A stretch of DNA of 35,990 nucleotides, from positions 1 through 35,990 of the forward strand of contig JABAYY010000021.1 of assembly GCA_018608765.1 (NCBI GenBank). The letters run 5' to 3'. The notes below the pieces were generated by a model. The model was not told where the DNA came from and did no database searches. It saw only the letters and a list, made by a program, of their open reading frames with translations. The first letter of the stretch is position 1. Each line of letters begins with the position of its first letter. Positions 1-8,346 of the stretch are shown here, piece by piece. The DNA is from Flavobacteriaceae bacterium (GTDB lineage Bacteria > Bacteroidota > Bacteroidia > Flavobacteriales > Flavobacteriaceae). Both the position numbers and the translations under genes were made by a program.

Positions 1-45
1 TTTCGTAAATTTAGGGTGTATTAAAATAGAAACGAAACATTTGAG

Positions 46-75
46 TTGTTAAGTTGGGAATCATTTTTAATTTTG
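46..75 (+). promoter_or_regulatory. Candidate flavobacterial promoter of the CvpA gene
   Basis: A TAATTTTG box at 68-75 matches the Bacteroidota -7 consensus TAnnTTTG. A TTG at 46-48 lies 19 bases upstream and fits the -33 element. The start codon is 23 bases downstream of the -7 box, leaving a short leader. This is a consensus match only; no start site has been measured. Confidence 0.55.
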
Positions 76-98
76 ATAAATTATTTAAATAAAACACC

Positions 99-647
99 AT
101 GGCGATCATTGACATTATTTTAGGCGCACTTATTTTGTATGGATTAATCAAAGGACTGTCCAAAGGTTTTTTTGTTGAGGTTACCTCACTACTCGCATTA
201 TTAGTGGGTGTCTATGGCGCCGTACATTTCAGTAATTATGCCGCAGAATTTCTGTCTGACCGTTTTGAATGGGGCGAAAAAACAATAAACATTACTGCTT
301 TTGCCATTACATTTGTGGTCATTGTATTAGCAATTTCTTTAGCAGGTAAAGCATTAACCAAACTTGCTGATTTTGCTGCGTTAGGAGTTCTAAATAAATT
401 ATTAGGAGGTATTTTCGGAGGACTTAAAATTGCTTTAATCCTGAGTATCCTACTGTTAATTTTTAATACTCTAAATAAAACGATTCCTTTTGTCTCTGAT
501 GAAGAGATTGAAACGTCAATACTTTATAATCCCGTAAAATCGTTAGCCCCAATGATTTTTCCAAATTTTATAAATGAGGACACACCGTTAGAGCTTCCAA
601 CGATCCCAGCACCTTCAAACACCCCACCTTACATTAAACCAAACTAA
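99..647 (+). CDS. CvpA family inner-membrane protein
   Basis: A 182-aa membrane protein with four hydrophobic segments (about residues 3-20, 27-48, 65-84 and 100-122) and a hydrophilic, proline-rich tail. The family is named for colicin V production in E. coli, but its wider role is general: envelope maintenance in many bacteria. The N-terminal helix followed by a glycine/lysine-rich GLIKGLSKGFF turn is typical of CvpA proteins, and the length is usual. The ATG at 99 follows a good promoter. The gene stands alone and converges on the SulP gene, with the two stop codons overlapping (645-647 and 644-646). The biochemical function is unknown. Confidence 0.85.
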   Translation: MAIIDIILGALILYGLIKGLSKGFFVEVTSLLALLVGVYGAVHFSNYAAEFLSDRFEWGEKTINITAFAITFVVIVLAISLAGKALTKLADFAALGVLNKLLGGIFGGLKIALILSILLLIFNTLNKTIPFVSDEEIETSILYNPVKSLAPMIFPNFINEDTPLELPTIPAPSNTPPYIKPN

Positions 648-2485
648 GAGAGCTCTTCAACACAAGCTTCATAACTCTCATAAATATGAGCTTCTGGAAT
701 AAAATCTGGAATGATGTCAATACGCTCCATCATGTAGCGGGGCTGCTTTAACAGGTTTACAAATAGTACCTCAACTTTTTTCGTTTGTAGCTCTTGAATC
801 ATATCTTCCATGGCATAAAGCCCAGACTGATCCATATACTGCATACGTCCCAACCGCAAAATTACGGTGGTTGCTGTATCAGGAATTTGTTTATATAATT
901 GCTGAAAGTCCGAAGTAGATCCAAAAAATAATGGCCCCTTGATGTGTTTGATAAACACAGACTCTTTTAAGTGCTCTGGAAAGTTTTTTTCATCAGGCCA
1001 ACGCTCTTCTTTTAACGCTTTTACATCGGAATATTCAGAAGTTAAATCTCCAATTTTTTTCATAAACATCAAACAGGATATAATTAATCCAATCCCAACA
1101 GCGAAAATTAAATCCCAAAACGTAGATAGCAACAACACAACCAACATAATTAATACCTCAGAGCTTAACTTGAACGGTCCAAACGAGAGATCTCTTGGAA
1201 GTGAAGGAATTGCCTTCAGACCTTTGTAATCCATTACACCAATCCCTACAGTTATCAAAATTCCAGAGAGCACTGCGGTAGGAATTTTTGAAGCGACCGG
1301 TCCTAAGGCCAATAAAATAAATAACAGCATCACGCCAGCTATCATTCCGGACAGTTTTGTTTTTCCGCCAGAGTTTATGTTCACAACCGTTCTAATGGTG
1401 GCTCCAGCACCCGGAATCCCTCCAAAAATAGACGCAATACTATTACCAATTCCTTGGCCAATAAGTTCCCTGTTTGGGTTGTGCTTTGTTTTGGTCATAT
1501 TATCTGCTACAATACTAGTGAGTAAGGAATCAATTGCCCCTAACAATGCGAGCGTAAACCCAGTGAAAATATAGGGGGTGATGGCTGTTAACTTAAACTT
1601 AGTAAAAATCTCGAGCTGAAGGATGGGCAACCCGCTAGGAATTTCTTCGATAGGCTTGTAGTTTAACCCAAATCCGATGGCGACACCAGACATGACTATC
1701 AAAGCGACGAGCGTACTAGGAACCACTGTAGTAATGCGTTTGAATCCATAAATTATAAGAATGGTCCCCAATGCTAGTAACAGCTCTAACCAGTTGATAT
1801 TTTGAAGCGCTCTCGGCATTAATTTTAGTGCACCAATTGTTCCTGAGGCTTCTTTAGACGCTAAGATTTCAGATTCTTTTTGGATATCGTCTTGCGATAT
1901 CAAAGAAGCGCGATCAATGGTCTCTCTAAAGTTTTCCAAAACTAAGACGCCATCTCCCGCTTCATCTTTTAATATGTTTTCAAGAATCACCTCTTCGGCT
2001 TGTGCCTTGAATTGATTTACAAACTGTAGGTCTTCTTTTGGGTTGTACCCCAGAGAAGGTAAAATTTGTGTTAGTAAAATGATTACTCCAATTGCAGTCA
2101 TAAACCCTGAAACAACAGGGTAAGGTATGTATTTAATATATTTTCCTAAACCTAAAACCCCGAGTCCAATTTGAGAAAGTCCCGCAATTAAAAACACGGT
2201 TAATATGGCGGGAAGCGCAATTGATAAATCCCCATCATTGGCAGCGATAATTCCAGAAATCACAACCATACTTACGGCAGTCATCGGCGCCGTAGGCCCT
2301 GATATTTGAGTGTTGGTACCGCCAAAAAGTGCTGCAAAAAAACTGATAAAAATAGCACCGTAAAGTCCAGCGCTAGGCCCTAGACCAGATGAGACACCAA
2401 AGGCTAAAGCAAGAGGCAATGCGACGACCCCAGCGGTAATGCCGCCAAACGCATCACCTTTTATATTTGAAAAAAATTGTTTCAT
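644..2485 (-). CDS. SulP family anion transporter with C-terminal STAS domain
   Basis: A 613-aa SulP/SLC26-type secondary transporter. The N-terminal SulP signature (AFGVSSGLGPSAGLYGAI, about residues 28-45) is followed by many membrane segments and, from about residue 490, a cytoplasmic STAS domain (LGRMQYMDQSGLYAMEDM). Members carry sulfate, bicarbonate or other anions, often driven by sodium or protons. The substrate cannot be read from the sequence; bicarbonate (BicA-like) and sulfate are both possible, and no carbonic anhydrase or sulfate-assimilation gene is adjacent. About 70 charged residues (roughly 150-225) are inserted in a loop before the segment NWLELLLALGTILIIYGF, which is longer than a usual SulP loop. 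The gene lies 63 bases after the small gene that ends the bat operon. Confidence 0.88.
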   Translation of the reverse strand: MKQFFSNIKGDAFGGITAGVVALPLALAFGVSSGLGPSAGLYGAIFISFFAALFGGTNTQISGPTAPMTAVSMVVISGIIAANDGDLSIALPAILTVFLIAGLSQIGLGVLGLGKYIKYIPYPVVSGFMTAIGVIILLTQILPSLGYNPKEDLQFVNQFKAQAEEVILENILKDEAGDGVLVLENFRETIDRASLISQDDIQKESEILASKEASGTIGALKLMPRALQNINWLELLLALGTILIIYGFKRITTVVPSTLVALIVMSGVAIGFGLNYKPIEEIPSGLPILQLEIFTKFKLTAITPYIFTGFTLALLGAIDSLLTSIVADNMTKTKHNPNRELIGQGIGNSIASIFGGIPGAGATIRTVVNINSGGKTKLSGMIAGVMLLFILLALGPVASKIPTAVLSGILITVGIGVMDYKGLKAIPSLPRDLSFGPFKLSSEVLIMLVVLLLSTFWDLIFAVGIGLIISCLMFMKKIGDLTSEYSDVKALKEERWPDEKNFPEHLKESVFIKHIKGPLFFGSTSDFQQLYKQIPDTATTVILRLGRMQYMDQSGLYAMEDMIQELQTKKVEVLFVNLLKQPRYMMERIDIIPDFIPEAHIYESYEACVEELS

Positions 2486-2548
2486 TGTTATGGTATTAGA
2501 TTAGAATTTACAAAGAGAAGTTCTTTGTTTGTAAATACAGAACGTAAT

Positions 2549-2908
2549 CTAAATACAATCTGGAGGCGGCGAAATAGTTTCTAAATGAATCTCACTTAGG
2601 GTTTTATTATAAAACACAAATGATAATGAGTGGTACTTTGCATAAGGATTTGAATCTTGTAGGTTTGTTTTGTTAAAATCCAGTTCTGTAAACTCTTTAA
2701 CGTCTTCAATATCTTTTGTTTCGGATTCTTTATCGATTGAGATAATCATTGTTGACAGCTCACAGTCTGAATGTAAAAGTACAAGTGTTGGGCCTGCTAT
2801 ATTTAGCAGAAAAAAAAGGGAGAATAAAAGAGAAATATGTTTAGTGATGGTTATTTGATTTTTATAGATAGTTGTAAATATAGAATAAAAAATGAAAACT
2901 ACTTTCAA
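2549..2908 (-). CDS. Small single-pass or secreted protein of unknown function
   Basis: A 119-aa protein that I do not recognise. One strong hydrophobic segment (about residues 25-46) follows a basic N-terminus. After it come a cysteine (HSDCEL, Cys49), an acidic stretch and a C-terminus ending in PPPDCI. This layout fits a membrane-anchored or exported peptide with a short periplasmic domain. The start is uncertain: the hydrophobic segment begins late, so a downstream non-ATG start is possible. It begins only 5 bases after the batE stop codon, so it is probably transcribed with the bat operon, and it precedes the SulP gene on the same strand. Confidence 0.55.
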   Translation of the reverse strand: MKVVFIFYSIFTTIYKNQITITKHISLLFSLFFLLNIAGPTLVLLHSDCELSTMIISIDKESETKDIEDVKEFTELDFNKTNLQDSNPYAKYHSLSFVFYNKTLSEIHLETISPPPDCI

Positions 2909-2913
2909 ATAAA

Positions 2914-3660
2914 TTAAAGGCTTTTTAATTCAGAGCGAGACATCCAACCAGTCTCTCCGTTCAGTAGTTTTATTTTTGACCAGACGTTGTTATAATCTTC
3001 AATCACTAACACTTTGGTGCCTTCGTGGAGCGTAAAGGACGTTTCAGACCTTAGGTTTGGTTCTGTCTTTATTTCTGTTTCTTTGACAAAAATAATCGCC
3101 GGATGCGTATTGCTGTCTAGACTGTCTTTTTTAAACAACAAACCTAAAGACACAAACAGAATGATTAAAACCACATTGCTAGAAACAAAAAACAAGCGTT
3201 TTTTAGCTTCTGAATATGAGAGGTAATACCCTAAAAACAACACTACAAAAAGAAAAACCAATCCTACGCATCGGATCGCCCAGCCATCTACACTTAAGCT
3301 GTTGAGGGTCTTGTTTAGAAGTTTAGAGACACCGCTTTCAGGAACTTCTTGTATAGCATCAATGGTCATTTTTTGTGCATACCCTAAGTTATTCAAAATG
3401 TCCAAATCATCGGGAGCTAATTGAAGTGCTTTTTCATAATAAAAGATACTCGGTCCAACTTCATTTAATTTATAATAACAGTTTGCGAGATTAAAATAAA
3501 GTTCTGCTGAATGCTGATTGGAGGCTAATATAGAATCATACTGACTAATGGCTTCTTTATAATATCCAGAATTATAAAGGTCATTAGCCTGCTTAAAAGA
3601 CTCCGTGGTTTGTGAAAAACCAACCAAACACATCAACCAAAAAATTAGAATTTTTTTCAT
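2914..3660 (-). CDS. batE: BatE: TPR and SH3-like membrane protein
   Basis: A 248-aa protein with a signal peptide (about residues 1-17), two or three tetratricopeptide repeats (about 20-95, containing AELYFNLANCYYKLNEVGPS), two membrane helices (about 130-148 and 158-176) and a C-terminal bacterial SH3 domain (about 188-246, ending in GETGWMSRSELKSL). This domain order is that of BatE, the last Bat (Bacteroides aerotolerance) protein. TPR and SH3 modules suggest a scaffold in the periplasm or at the membrane for the VWA proteins BatA and BatB. It starts 4 bases after batD ends. Its exact role is not established. Confidence 0.85.
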   Translation of the reverse strand: MKKILIFWLMCLVGFSQTTESFKQANDLYNSGYYKEAISQYDSILASNQHSAELYFNLANCYYKLNEVGPSIFYYEKALQLAPDDLDILNNLGYAQKMTIDAIQEVPESGVSKLLNKTLNSLSVDGWAIRCVGLVFLFVVLFLGYYLSYSEAKKRLFFVSSNVVLIILFVSLGLLFKKDSLDSNTHPAIIFVKETEIKTEPNLRSETSFTLHEGTKVLVIEDYNNVWSKIKLLNGETGWMSRSELKSL

Positions 3661-3664
3661 CAGT

Positions 3665-5428
3665 TTAATTTAATTGTTTGTCTAAAGCATTAATTACATT
3701 CGCAGCTTTTTCATAGTCGTTTTTCATATCAACGGCTGAAAGCGGGGTATATCTAGCAAGTTCACAAGCGGTTAGCAGTGAAATGAATCCTTCTAAGGTT
3801 TCTTTGCTTACGTTTTTATTTCCGAGCAGCTCCTCTATTTTTTCTTTATTAAATTCACTGGTTTCTAAGCGTAATTTTGATTTTAAATAATTGTGAAGTG
3901 CCCGTTCAAGTGCGTCATAAAACTGCTCTTTTTGCCCCAAAGATTTTCTGGCGGCACTTAAATATTTTCGTGCCAACCGATTTGTTTTTCGAATTTTATT
4001 ACCAGTCACGTCCAACGCGCGTGTCATTCGGTTTTTAACCACAAACATGATAAATGGAATTAATAAAAATGGGCCTAACAATAAAAGCCAAAAGATGTTG
4101 GAATTAAAAAAGGGGTCGGACGTAATCGGCTTAAGGTTTGTGCTTGTTTTGAAAGAGCTAAATTGATTTAAATTTGGGCTGATAACATTTTCTGTAACAC
4201 CCCCTGAAGTGCTATTATTGGCGCTATTTGCACTAACTGGGCCTTCGTTGACATCTATAATGAGTCGTTCTGAAGTTAATGTTTTGTAGCGTTTTGTCTT
4301 TAAATCAAAATAAGAAAAGGAGACATTTGGTATTGGATAACTCCCTTGAAAACTAGGCACTACCGTGTAGGTGTCGCTAATTGTTCCTTGCATTCCCGAT
4401 GTTCTTGTGTTTACCCTTTCTAAATGTTCGGGCTCATAAACCTCAAGAGCACTTGGAAGCACCAACTTTGGAAGCCTAAACAGTTTCAAATTACCCTTTC
4501 CTGAAACACTTACTTTTAGCTCAAGTGCTTCGGTAGCTTTCAGGGTTTGTTTGTTGCTTGTTACTTTAAAATTAAAATTCCCTACCGCTCCGGAAAAGCC
4601 TTCAGGTTTTCCAGTTTCAGGAAGTGGTTTTACGGAAATTGTTCTATTTCTACTTGCAACGGTTCTATTTACTGTACTCATAAAACTTCTTCCAAACACA
4701 TCACGTCTCTTTGATGGTATTTCAACTGTTATATCTAGGGACAGAGGTTCAATAATCAGCTTCCCTGTTTTTTGGGGATATAAGACAGTTTTTCTTAAGA
4801 CAACATAGCGGTAGTCCTCCCCTTTATAGGTACCTTGCTTGATGTCTATAGCTTTAACATCGATGTTTTGACTCCAAAAGTCACTGTATCTGGGATTGTC
4901 TATTTCACGCCAGTTTCGAACCCCAGTGTTTTGAGCGACGTATAACTTGTATACTACAGTGATTGCTTCATTCAAATACGGATTTGCATTTGAAATTTCA
5001 GCGACTAAGTGAATTTTTTCTGAAGCAATATAGTCAGGGTCGTTGGGGTCTTTAGGCTTGTCAATTGCCGCAGTGACGGTTATTTTTGTTGGAAGGGTTT
5101 TATAGGTTTCTCCTTCAATCTCAATGGTTGCCTGGCCAATGATAAATTCACCTCTTTTTTTGGGTGCTAAAAAATAACTGTAGCTTTTTGAGAATGAACG
5201 TGTTCCATTTATCCAAGAATTATTGATGGATTGACTGGGACCTCCAACGACAGTAAAATTCTCAAAACTTGGAGGCTCAAAGTTATCCCCATCGGTATTC
5301 ATTGTAAAATCGACCCGAAGACGTTCGTTGATCCCAAGTTGTTTTTTACTCACCTTAGCGTTAAAGGATACCTGAGCTGAAAGGAATCCCGAGATCAAGA
5401 AAGTAAGTAAAATTATGTTTCGTTTCAT
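3665..5428 (-). CDS. batD: BatD: exported protein with one C-terminal membrane anchor
   Basis: A 587-aa protein with a signal peptide (residues 1-18, ending LSAQ), a long beta-rich periplasmic region (about 20-440), one membrane helix (about 442-465) and a basic cytoplasmic tail. The start VSFNAKVSKKQLGINERLRV and the repeated immunoglobulin-like pattern match the BatD (oxygen tolerance) family in order and length. The tail contains a helical domain (RALHNYLKSKLRLETSEFNK) also seen in DUF4381-like proteins. It lies between batC (3-base gap) and batE. It probably forms a complex with BatA and BatB; the role in oxygen tolerance comes from family studies and is not proven for each species. Confidence 0.88.
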   Translation of the reverse strand: MKRNIILLTFLISGFLSAQVSFNAKVSKKQLGINERLRVDFTMNTDGDNFEPPSFENFTVVGGPSQSINNSWINGTRSFSKSYSYFLAPKKRGEFIIGQATIEIEGETYKTLPTKITVTAAIDKPKDPNDPDYIASEKIHLVAEISNANPYLNEAITVVYKLYVAQNTGVRNWREIDNPRYSDFWSQNIDVKAIDIKQGTYKGEDYRYVVLRKTVLYPQKTGKLIIEPLSLDITVEIPSKRRDVFGRSFMSTVNRTVASRNRTISVKPLPETGKPEGFSGAVGNFNFKVTSNKQTLKATEALELKVSVSGKGNLKLFRLPKLVLPSALEVYEPEHLERVNTRTSGMQGTISDTYTVVPSFQGSYPIPNVSFSYFDLKTKRYKTLTSERLIIDVNEGPVSANSANNSTSGGVTENVISPNLNQFSSFKTSTNLKPITSDPFFNSNIFWLLLLGPFLLIPFIMFVVKNRMTRALDVTGNKIRKTNRLARKYLSAARKSLGQKEQFYDALERALHNYLKSKLRLETSEFNKEKIEELLGNKNVSKETLEGFISLLTACELARYTPLSAVDMKNDYEKAANVINALDKQLN

Positions 5429-5431
5429 TGC

Positions 5432-6313
5432 CTACCAGTCTTTTTCTGTTTTAACCTTGACACCTTTTGTTTTGGAGGCATTCATTTTTTCTTGCACTTT
5501 TTTCTCTTCATTATTCATCGCTTCAAGTAAATTTTTTACTTGTTGTGGCGATAGTTTTCCAGGCTGCTGTTGCGGCTGCCCCTTGTCATCTTTAGGATTT
5601 TTGTTTTTCTGATCGCCTTTATCGTCTTTGGGTTTTCCATCCTCATCTTCCTTATCATCTCCCTCGTTTTTATCTTCGTCGTCGCCTTTGTCTTTGTTTT
5701 TCTCGTCTTTGTCTTGTTTCTCGTCGCTATCGTCTTTATCGTCTTTGTTTTCGTCTTTATCTTTGTCCTTGTCTTCGTCGTCGCCATCGCCATCGCCATC
5801 TCCTTGTTCTTTCGCACATTCTTGAGCGAGAGCTAAGTTATACCTGCTTTCGTCGTCAGAAGGCTTGTTTCTCAAGGCATTCTTGAAAGCTGAAACGGCT
5901 TCTTTGCATTGTTTTTTTTGCATCAAAATATTTCCAATGTTGTGATAAGCCTTGTGTTTTTCAGATTTTGAACTGCTATTTTCCACAGCTTCTAAATGGC
6001 GCAGTAATGCCTCATCATAAAGTTCAGATTTATAATATGCATTCCCCAGATTAAAGGAGCCTGTGGCGTTATCTTGTTTTGTGGATACCGCCAGACGGTA
6101 TTTTTTCTCGGCTGCAATAAAGTCATCTTCAACAATTGAATTTCCTTCAAACACATACCCATTAGATTCAGATAATTTAGGGTCTAATTGTTGAGCAGAA
6201 CCCGCAAATGCACCCATAAAAAACAACAATAGATACGCGAAAGAACCCCTAAAACATATAGATTTATAGGACTCACCCCCCGGGTTTTTAAGTATGTTAT
6301 TTAGATAGTTCAT
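5432..6313 (-). CDS. batC: BatC: TPR protein with a long Asp/Lys-rich low-complexity tail
   Basis: A 293-aa protein. A hydrophobic segment at about residues 24-40 (FAYLLLFFMGAFAGSAQQ) is a likely signal sequence or anchor. TPR repeats cover about 65-168 (GSFNLGNAYYKSELYDEALL and KAYHNIGNILMQKKQCKEAV). Residues 171-248 are almost only Asp, Lys, Glu, Gly and Asn. The C-terminus (PQQVKNLLEAMNNEEKKVQEK, 255-276) is a helix conserved in BatC. The start codon overlaps the batB stop as ATGA, which indicates translational coupling. Reported Bat complexes place BatC with BatB and BatE; the highly charged tail may be flexible or bind cations, but that is inference. Confidence 0.88.
   Translation of the reverse strand: MNYLNNILKNPGGESYKSICFRGSFAYLLLFFMGAFAGSAQQLDPKLSESNGYVFEGNSIVEDDFIAAEKKYRLAVSTKQDNATGSFNLGNAYYKSELYDEALLRHLEAVENSSSKSEKHKAYHNIGNILMQKKQCKEAVSAFKNALRNKPSDDESRYNLALAQECAKEQGDGDGDGDDEDKDKDKDENKDDKDDSDEKQDKDEKNKDKGDDEDKNEGDDKEDEDGKPKDDKGDQKNKNPKDDKGQPQQQPGKLSPQQVKNLLEAMNNEEKKVQEKMNASKTKGVKVKTEKDW
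5570..5803. repeat. Low-complexity GAY/AAR codon tract inside batC
   Basis: Imperfect repeats of Asp and Lys codons (gtctttgtcc-like units on the plus strand) encode residues 171-248 of BatC. The repetition also creates long open frames on both strands that are not genes. Such a tract is prone to length change by slippage. Confidence 0.85.
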
Positions 6314-7347
6314 AGGTTTTCGTTAAATAAATTCAGTCGTTTCAACCAAGCGGTTTTTCGTTCTAAAAATAAGATATCCAAAATTAAAAAAAACAATCCA
6401 AAGCCTAAAAACCATTGAAATTGATCCTTGTATTCTGCAAATTCTTTAGCTTCAAATTCTTTTTTATCCATTTTATTCAAAATATCTCGAATTTGCTCGA
6501 CAACTGCAGACGTGGAATTTCCATTTATGTATGCGCCTTTTGCTTCTGCAGCAATTAATTTCAGGGTCTCTGCATTAAGCTTCGTAATAACTGTCTCGTT
6601 GTTTTTATTCTTTTTGTAACTCATCACCACTCCATTTCTTTTGAGCGGAATCGGCCCCCCTTTTTCGCTTCCCACCCCAATAGTATAAATTTTTATACCC
6701 TCTTCAGCTGCTGCCTCTGCAACCTCCACACTGAGGTCGTTATGATCTTCCCCGTCAGAAATGATAACCAATACCCTATTGGTTTGTTCTTCGTCATCAA
6801 AATAATTTCGTGACAATTGAATGGCTTCATCGATGGCTGTTCCTTGTGAGGAAAGCATATCAGTATTCATACTTTGCAAAAACATTTTTGCCGTGCCATA
6901 ATCTGTTGTAATTGGCAGTTGAGGAAATGCCTTTCCGGCGTAAGCAATGATTCCGATACGATCACTTGCCAAATTATTTATAATTTGTGTGACGAGCTGC
7001 TTGGATTTTTCCAATCTATTGGGCGCCACATCCTCAGCGAGCATACTTTTTGAAACGTCAATAGCAAAAACAATATCGACACCTTCACGTTTAATGGTCT
7101 CAAGTTTTGTGCCAATTTTCGGATTCACCAACGCCAGAACAAAACAGCCTACCGACAGAGATAGTACACAAAGTTTAAGGACTGATTTGAATACGGACTG
7201 ATCTGGGCTGAGACGTTTTAAAGTGCTTGTGTTTCCAAATTTTTTCTGTACACGTTTTTTCCAGAGAAGCGTCCATAAGAACACGACTAACATCACGGGG
7301 ATGATGAGCAGTAACCAAAACCATATTTTTTCTTCTAATTGATACAT
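6310..7347 (-). CDS. batB: BatB: membrane-anchored von Willebrand factor A protein
   Basis: A 345-aa protein. Two N-terminal membrane helices (about residues 9-28 and 58-76) lead into a VWA domain (about 90-300), and a last helix lies at about 312-330. The metal-ion-dependent adhesion site is intact: Asp97, Ser99 and Ser101 in DVSKS, a threonine in GTAIDEA, and the aspartate of ISDGEDHND. This is the standard BatB layout. It abuts batA (batA stop at 7348-7350, batB ATG at 7345-7347) and overlaps batC by 4 bases. The two VWA proteins probably form a membrane complex acted on by the MoxR ATPase encoded upstream. Confidence 0.9.
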   Translation of the reverse strand: MYQLEEKIWFWLLLIIPVMLVVFLWTLLWKKRVQKKFGNTSTLKRLSPDQSVFKSVLKLCVLSLSVGCFVLALVNPKIGTKLETIKREGVDIVFAIDVSKSMLAEDVAPNRLEKSKQLVTQIINNLASDRIGIIAYAGKAFPQLPITTDYGTAKMFLQSMNTDMLSSQGTAIDEAIQLSRNYFDDEEQTNRVLVIISDGEDHNDLSVEVAEAAAEEGIKIYTIGVGSEKGGPIPLKRNGVVMSYKKNKNNETVITKLNAETLKLIAAEAKGAYINGNSTSAVVEQIRDILNKMDKKEFEAKEFAEYKDQFQWFLGFGLFFLILDILFLERKTAWLKRLNLFNENL

Positions 7348-8346
7348 CTAAATAAAACTTCTAAATATTGTAAATCGCAATAAAAATTCAAACACTAACA
7401 ACCCGAGGGCAATCCAAATTAATGGTCTAAATTTTTCTTCATAATTATAAAACTTAAATTCTTCTACTTCGGTTTTTTCGAGCTTATCAATTTCTTTATA
7501 TATTTCCTTTAATTTACGATTATTGTTGGCTCTAAAGTATTTTCCGCCAGTGACTTCCGCAATCTCTTTTAAGAGTTTTTCATCAATTTCCACTTGAATT
7601 TTCCCATACTGAAACACTCCGTTTCGAATGGCAATCGGCGACAAAGCCATGCCGTTGGTTCCCAATCCGATGGTATACGTTTTAATACCATATTCAACCG
7701 CTAATTCACTTGCGGTTTGAGGGTCTATAAATCCAGCGTTGTTTACACCATCTGTCAAAAGTATAATAATTTTACTTTTTGCCTTACTGTCTTTGATACG
7801 GTTCACGGCTGTTGCGAGCCCCATCCCAATGGCGGTCCCCCCTGTAATTATAGTATTGTATTTTATATCTTTTAACGATTGTAGTACAATACTTTTGTCG
7901 CTAGTAATTGGCGTTTTTGTATAGCTTTCACCTGCATATTCAACAAGCCCAATTCGATCATTGGGACGCCCTTTGATAAAATCAGCAGCCACGTTTTTTA
8001 GGGCTTCAAGTCGATTGGGTTTTAGGTCTTTTGCCAACATACTTGCAGAAACATCAATTGCCATAACAATATCAATACCACGAGTTGTTTTTGTTTTTGA
8101 AGACACATCAACTGTTTGAGGTCGTGCAAGGGCCAAAACAACTAAAATGATCGCTGCTACTCTGAGCCCTAATAAAGAATGTTTTAGCCCACTCCAAATC
8201 GTATTTCTTTGAAAGCCCTGCACACTTGAAATACTTAATTGAGCTGTTTGTTTTTTGTGTTTCAGCACATACCAAAACACCACCACAGGCACCAATAGCA
8301 GCAGCCATAAAAATTCTTTTTGAGTAAAATCGATTCCGTTAAACAT
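7348..8346 (-). CDS. batA: BatA: membrane-anchored von Willebrand factor A protein
   Basis: A 332-aa protein with N-terminal helices (about residues 12-29 and 58-75), a VWA domain (about 89-290) and a C-terminal helix (about 308-328). The metal site is complete: Asp98, Ser100 and Ser102 in DVSAS, the threonine in GGTAIGMG, and the aspartate in LLTDGVNNAG. It is shorter than BatB and closer to the N-terminal motifs usual for BatA (FTQKEFLWLLLLVP, ARPQ). The start ATG overlaps the stop of the upstream gene by one base (TAATG), a sign of coupled translation. Its role is shared with the Bat complex. Confidence 0.9.
   Translation of the reverse strand: MFNGIDFTQKEFLWLLLLVPVVVFWYVLKHKKQTAQLSISSVQGFQRNTIWSGLKHSLLGLRVAAIILVVLALARPQTVDVSSKTKTTRGIDIVMAIDVSASMLAKDLKPNRLEALKNVAADFIKGRPNDRIGLVEYAGESYTKTPITSDKSIVLQSLKDIKYNTIITGGTAIGMGLATAVNRIKDSKAKSKIIILLTDGVNNAGFIDPQTASELAVEYGIKTYTIGLGTNGMALSPIAIRNGVFQYGKIQVEIDEKLLKEIAEVTGGKYFRANNNRKLKEIYKEIDKLEKTEVEEFKFYNYEEKFRPLIWIALGLLVFEFLLRFTIFRSFI

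Noticed and set aside
5570-5836. Long open frames on the plus strand opposite batC, giving a very hydrophobic Val/Phe-rich protein and a Ser-rich one
   Set aside because: They are mirror images of the Asp/Lys codon repeats in batC; the hydrophobic composition follows from reading GAY/AAR codons backwards. No promoter or family match.
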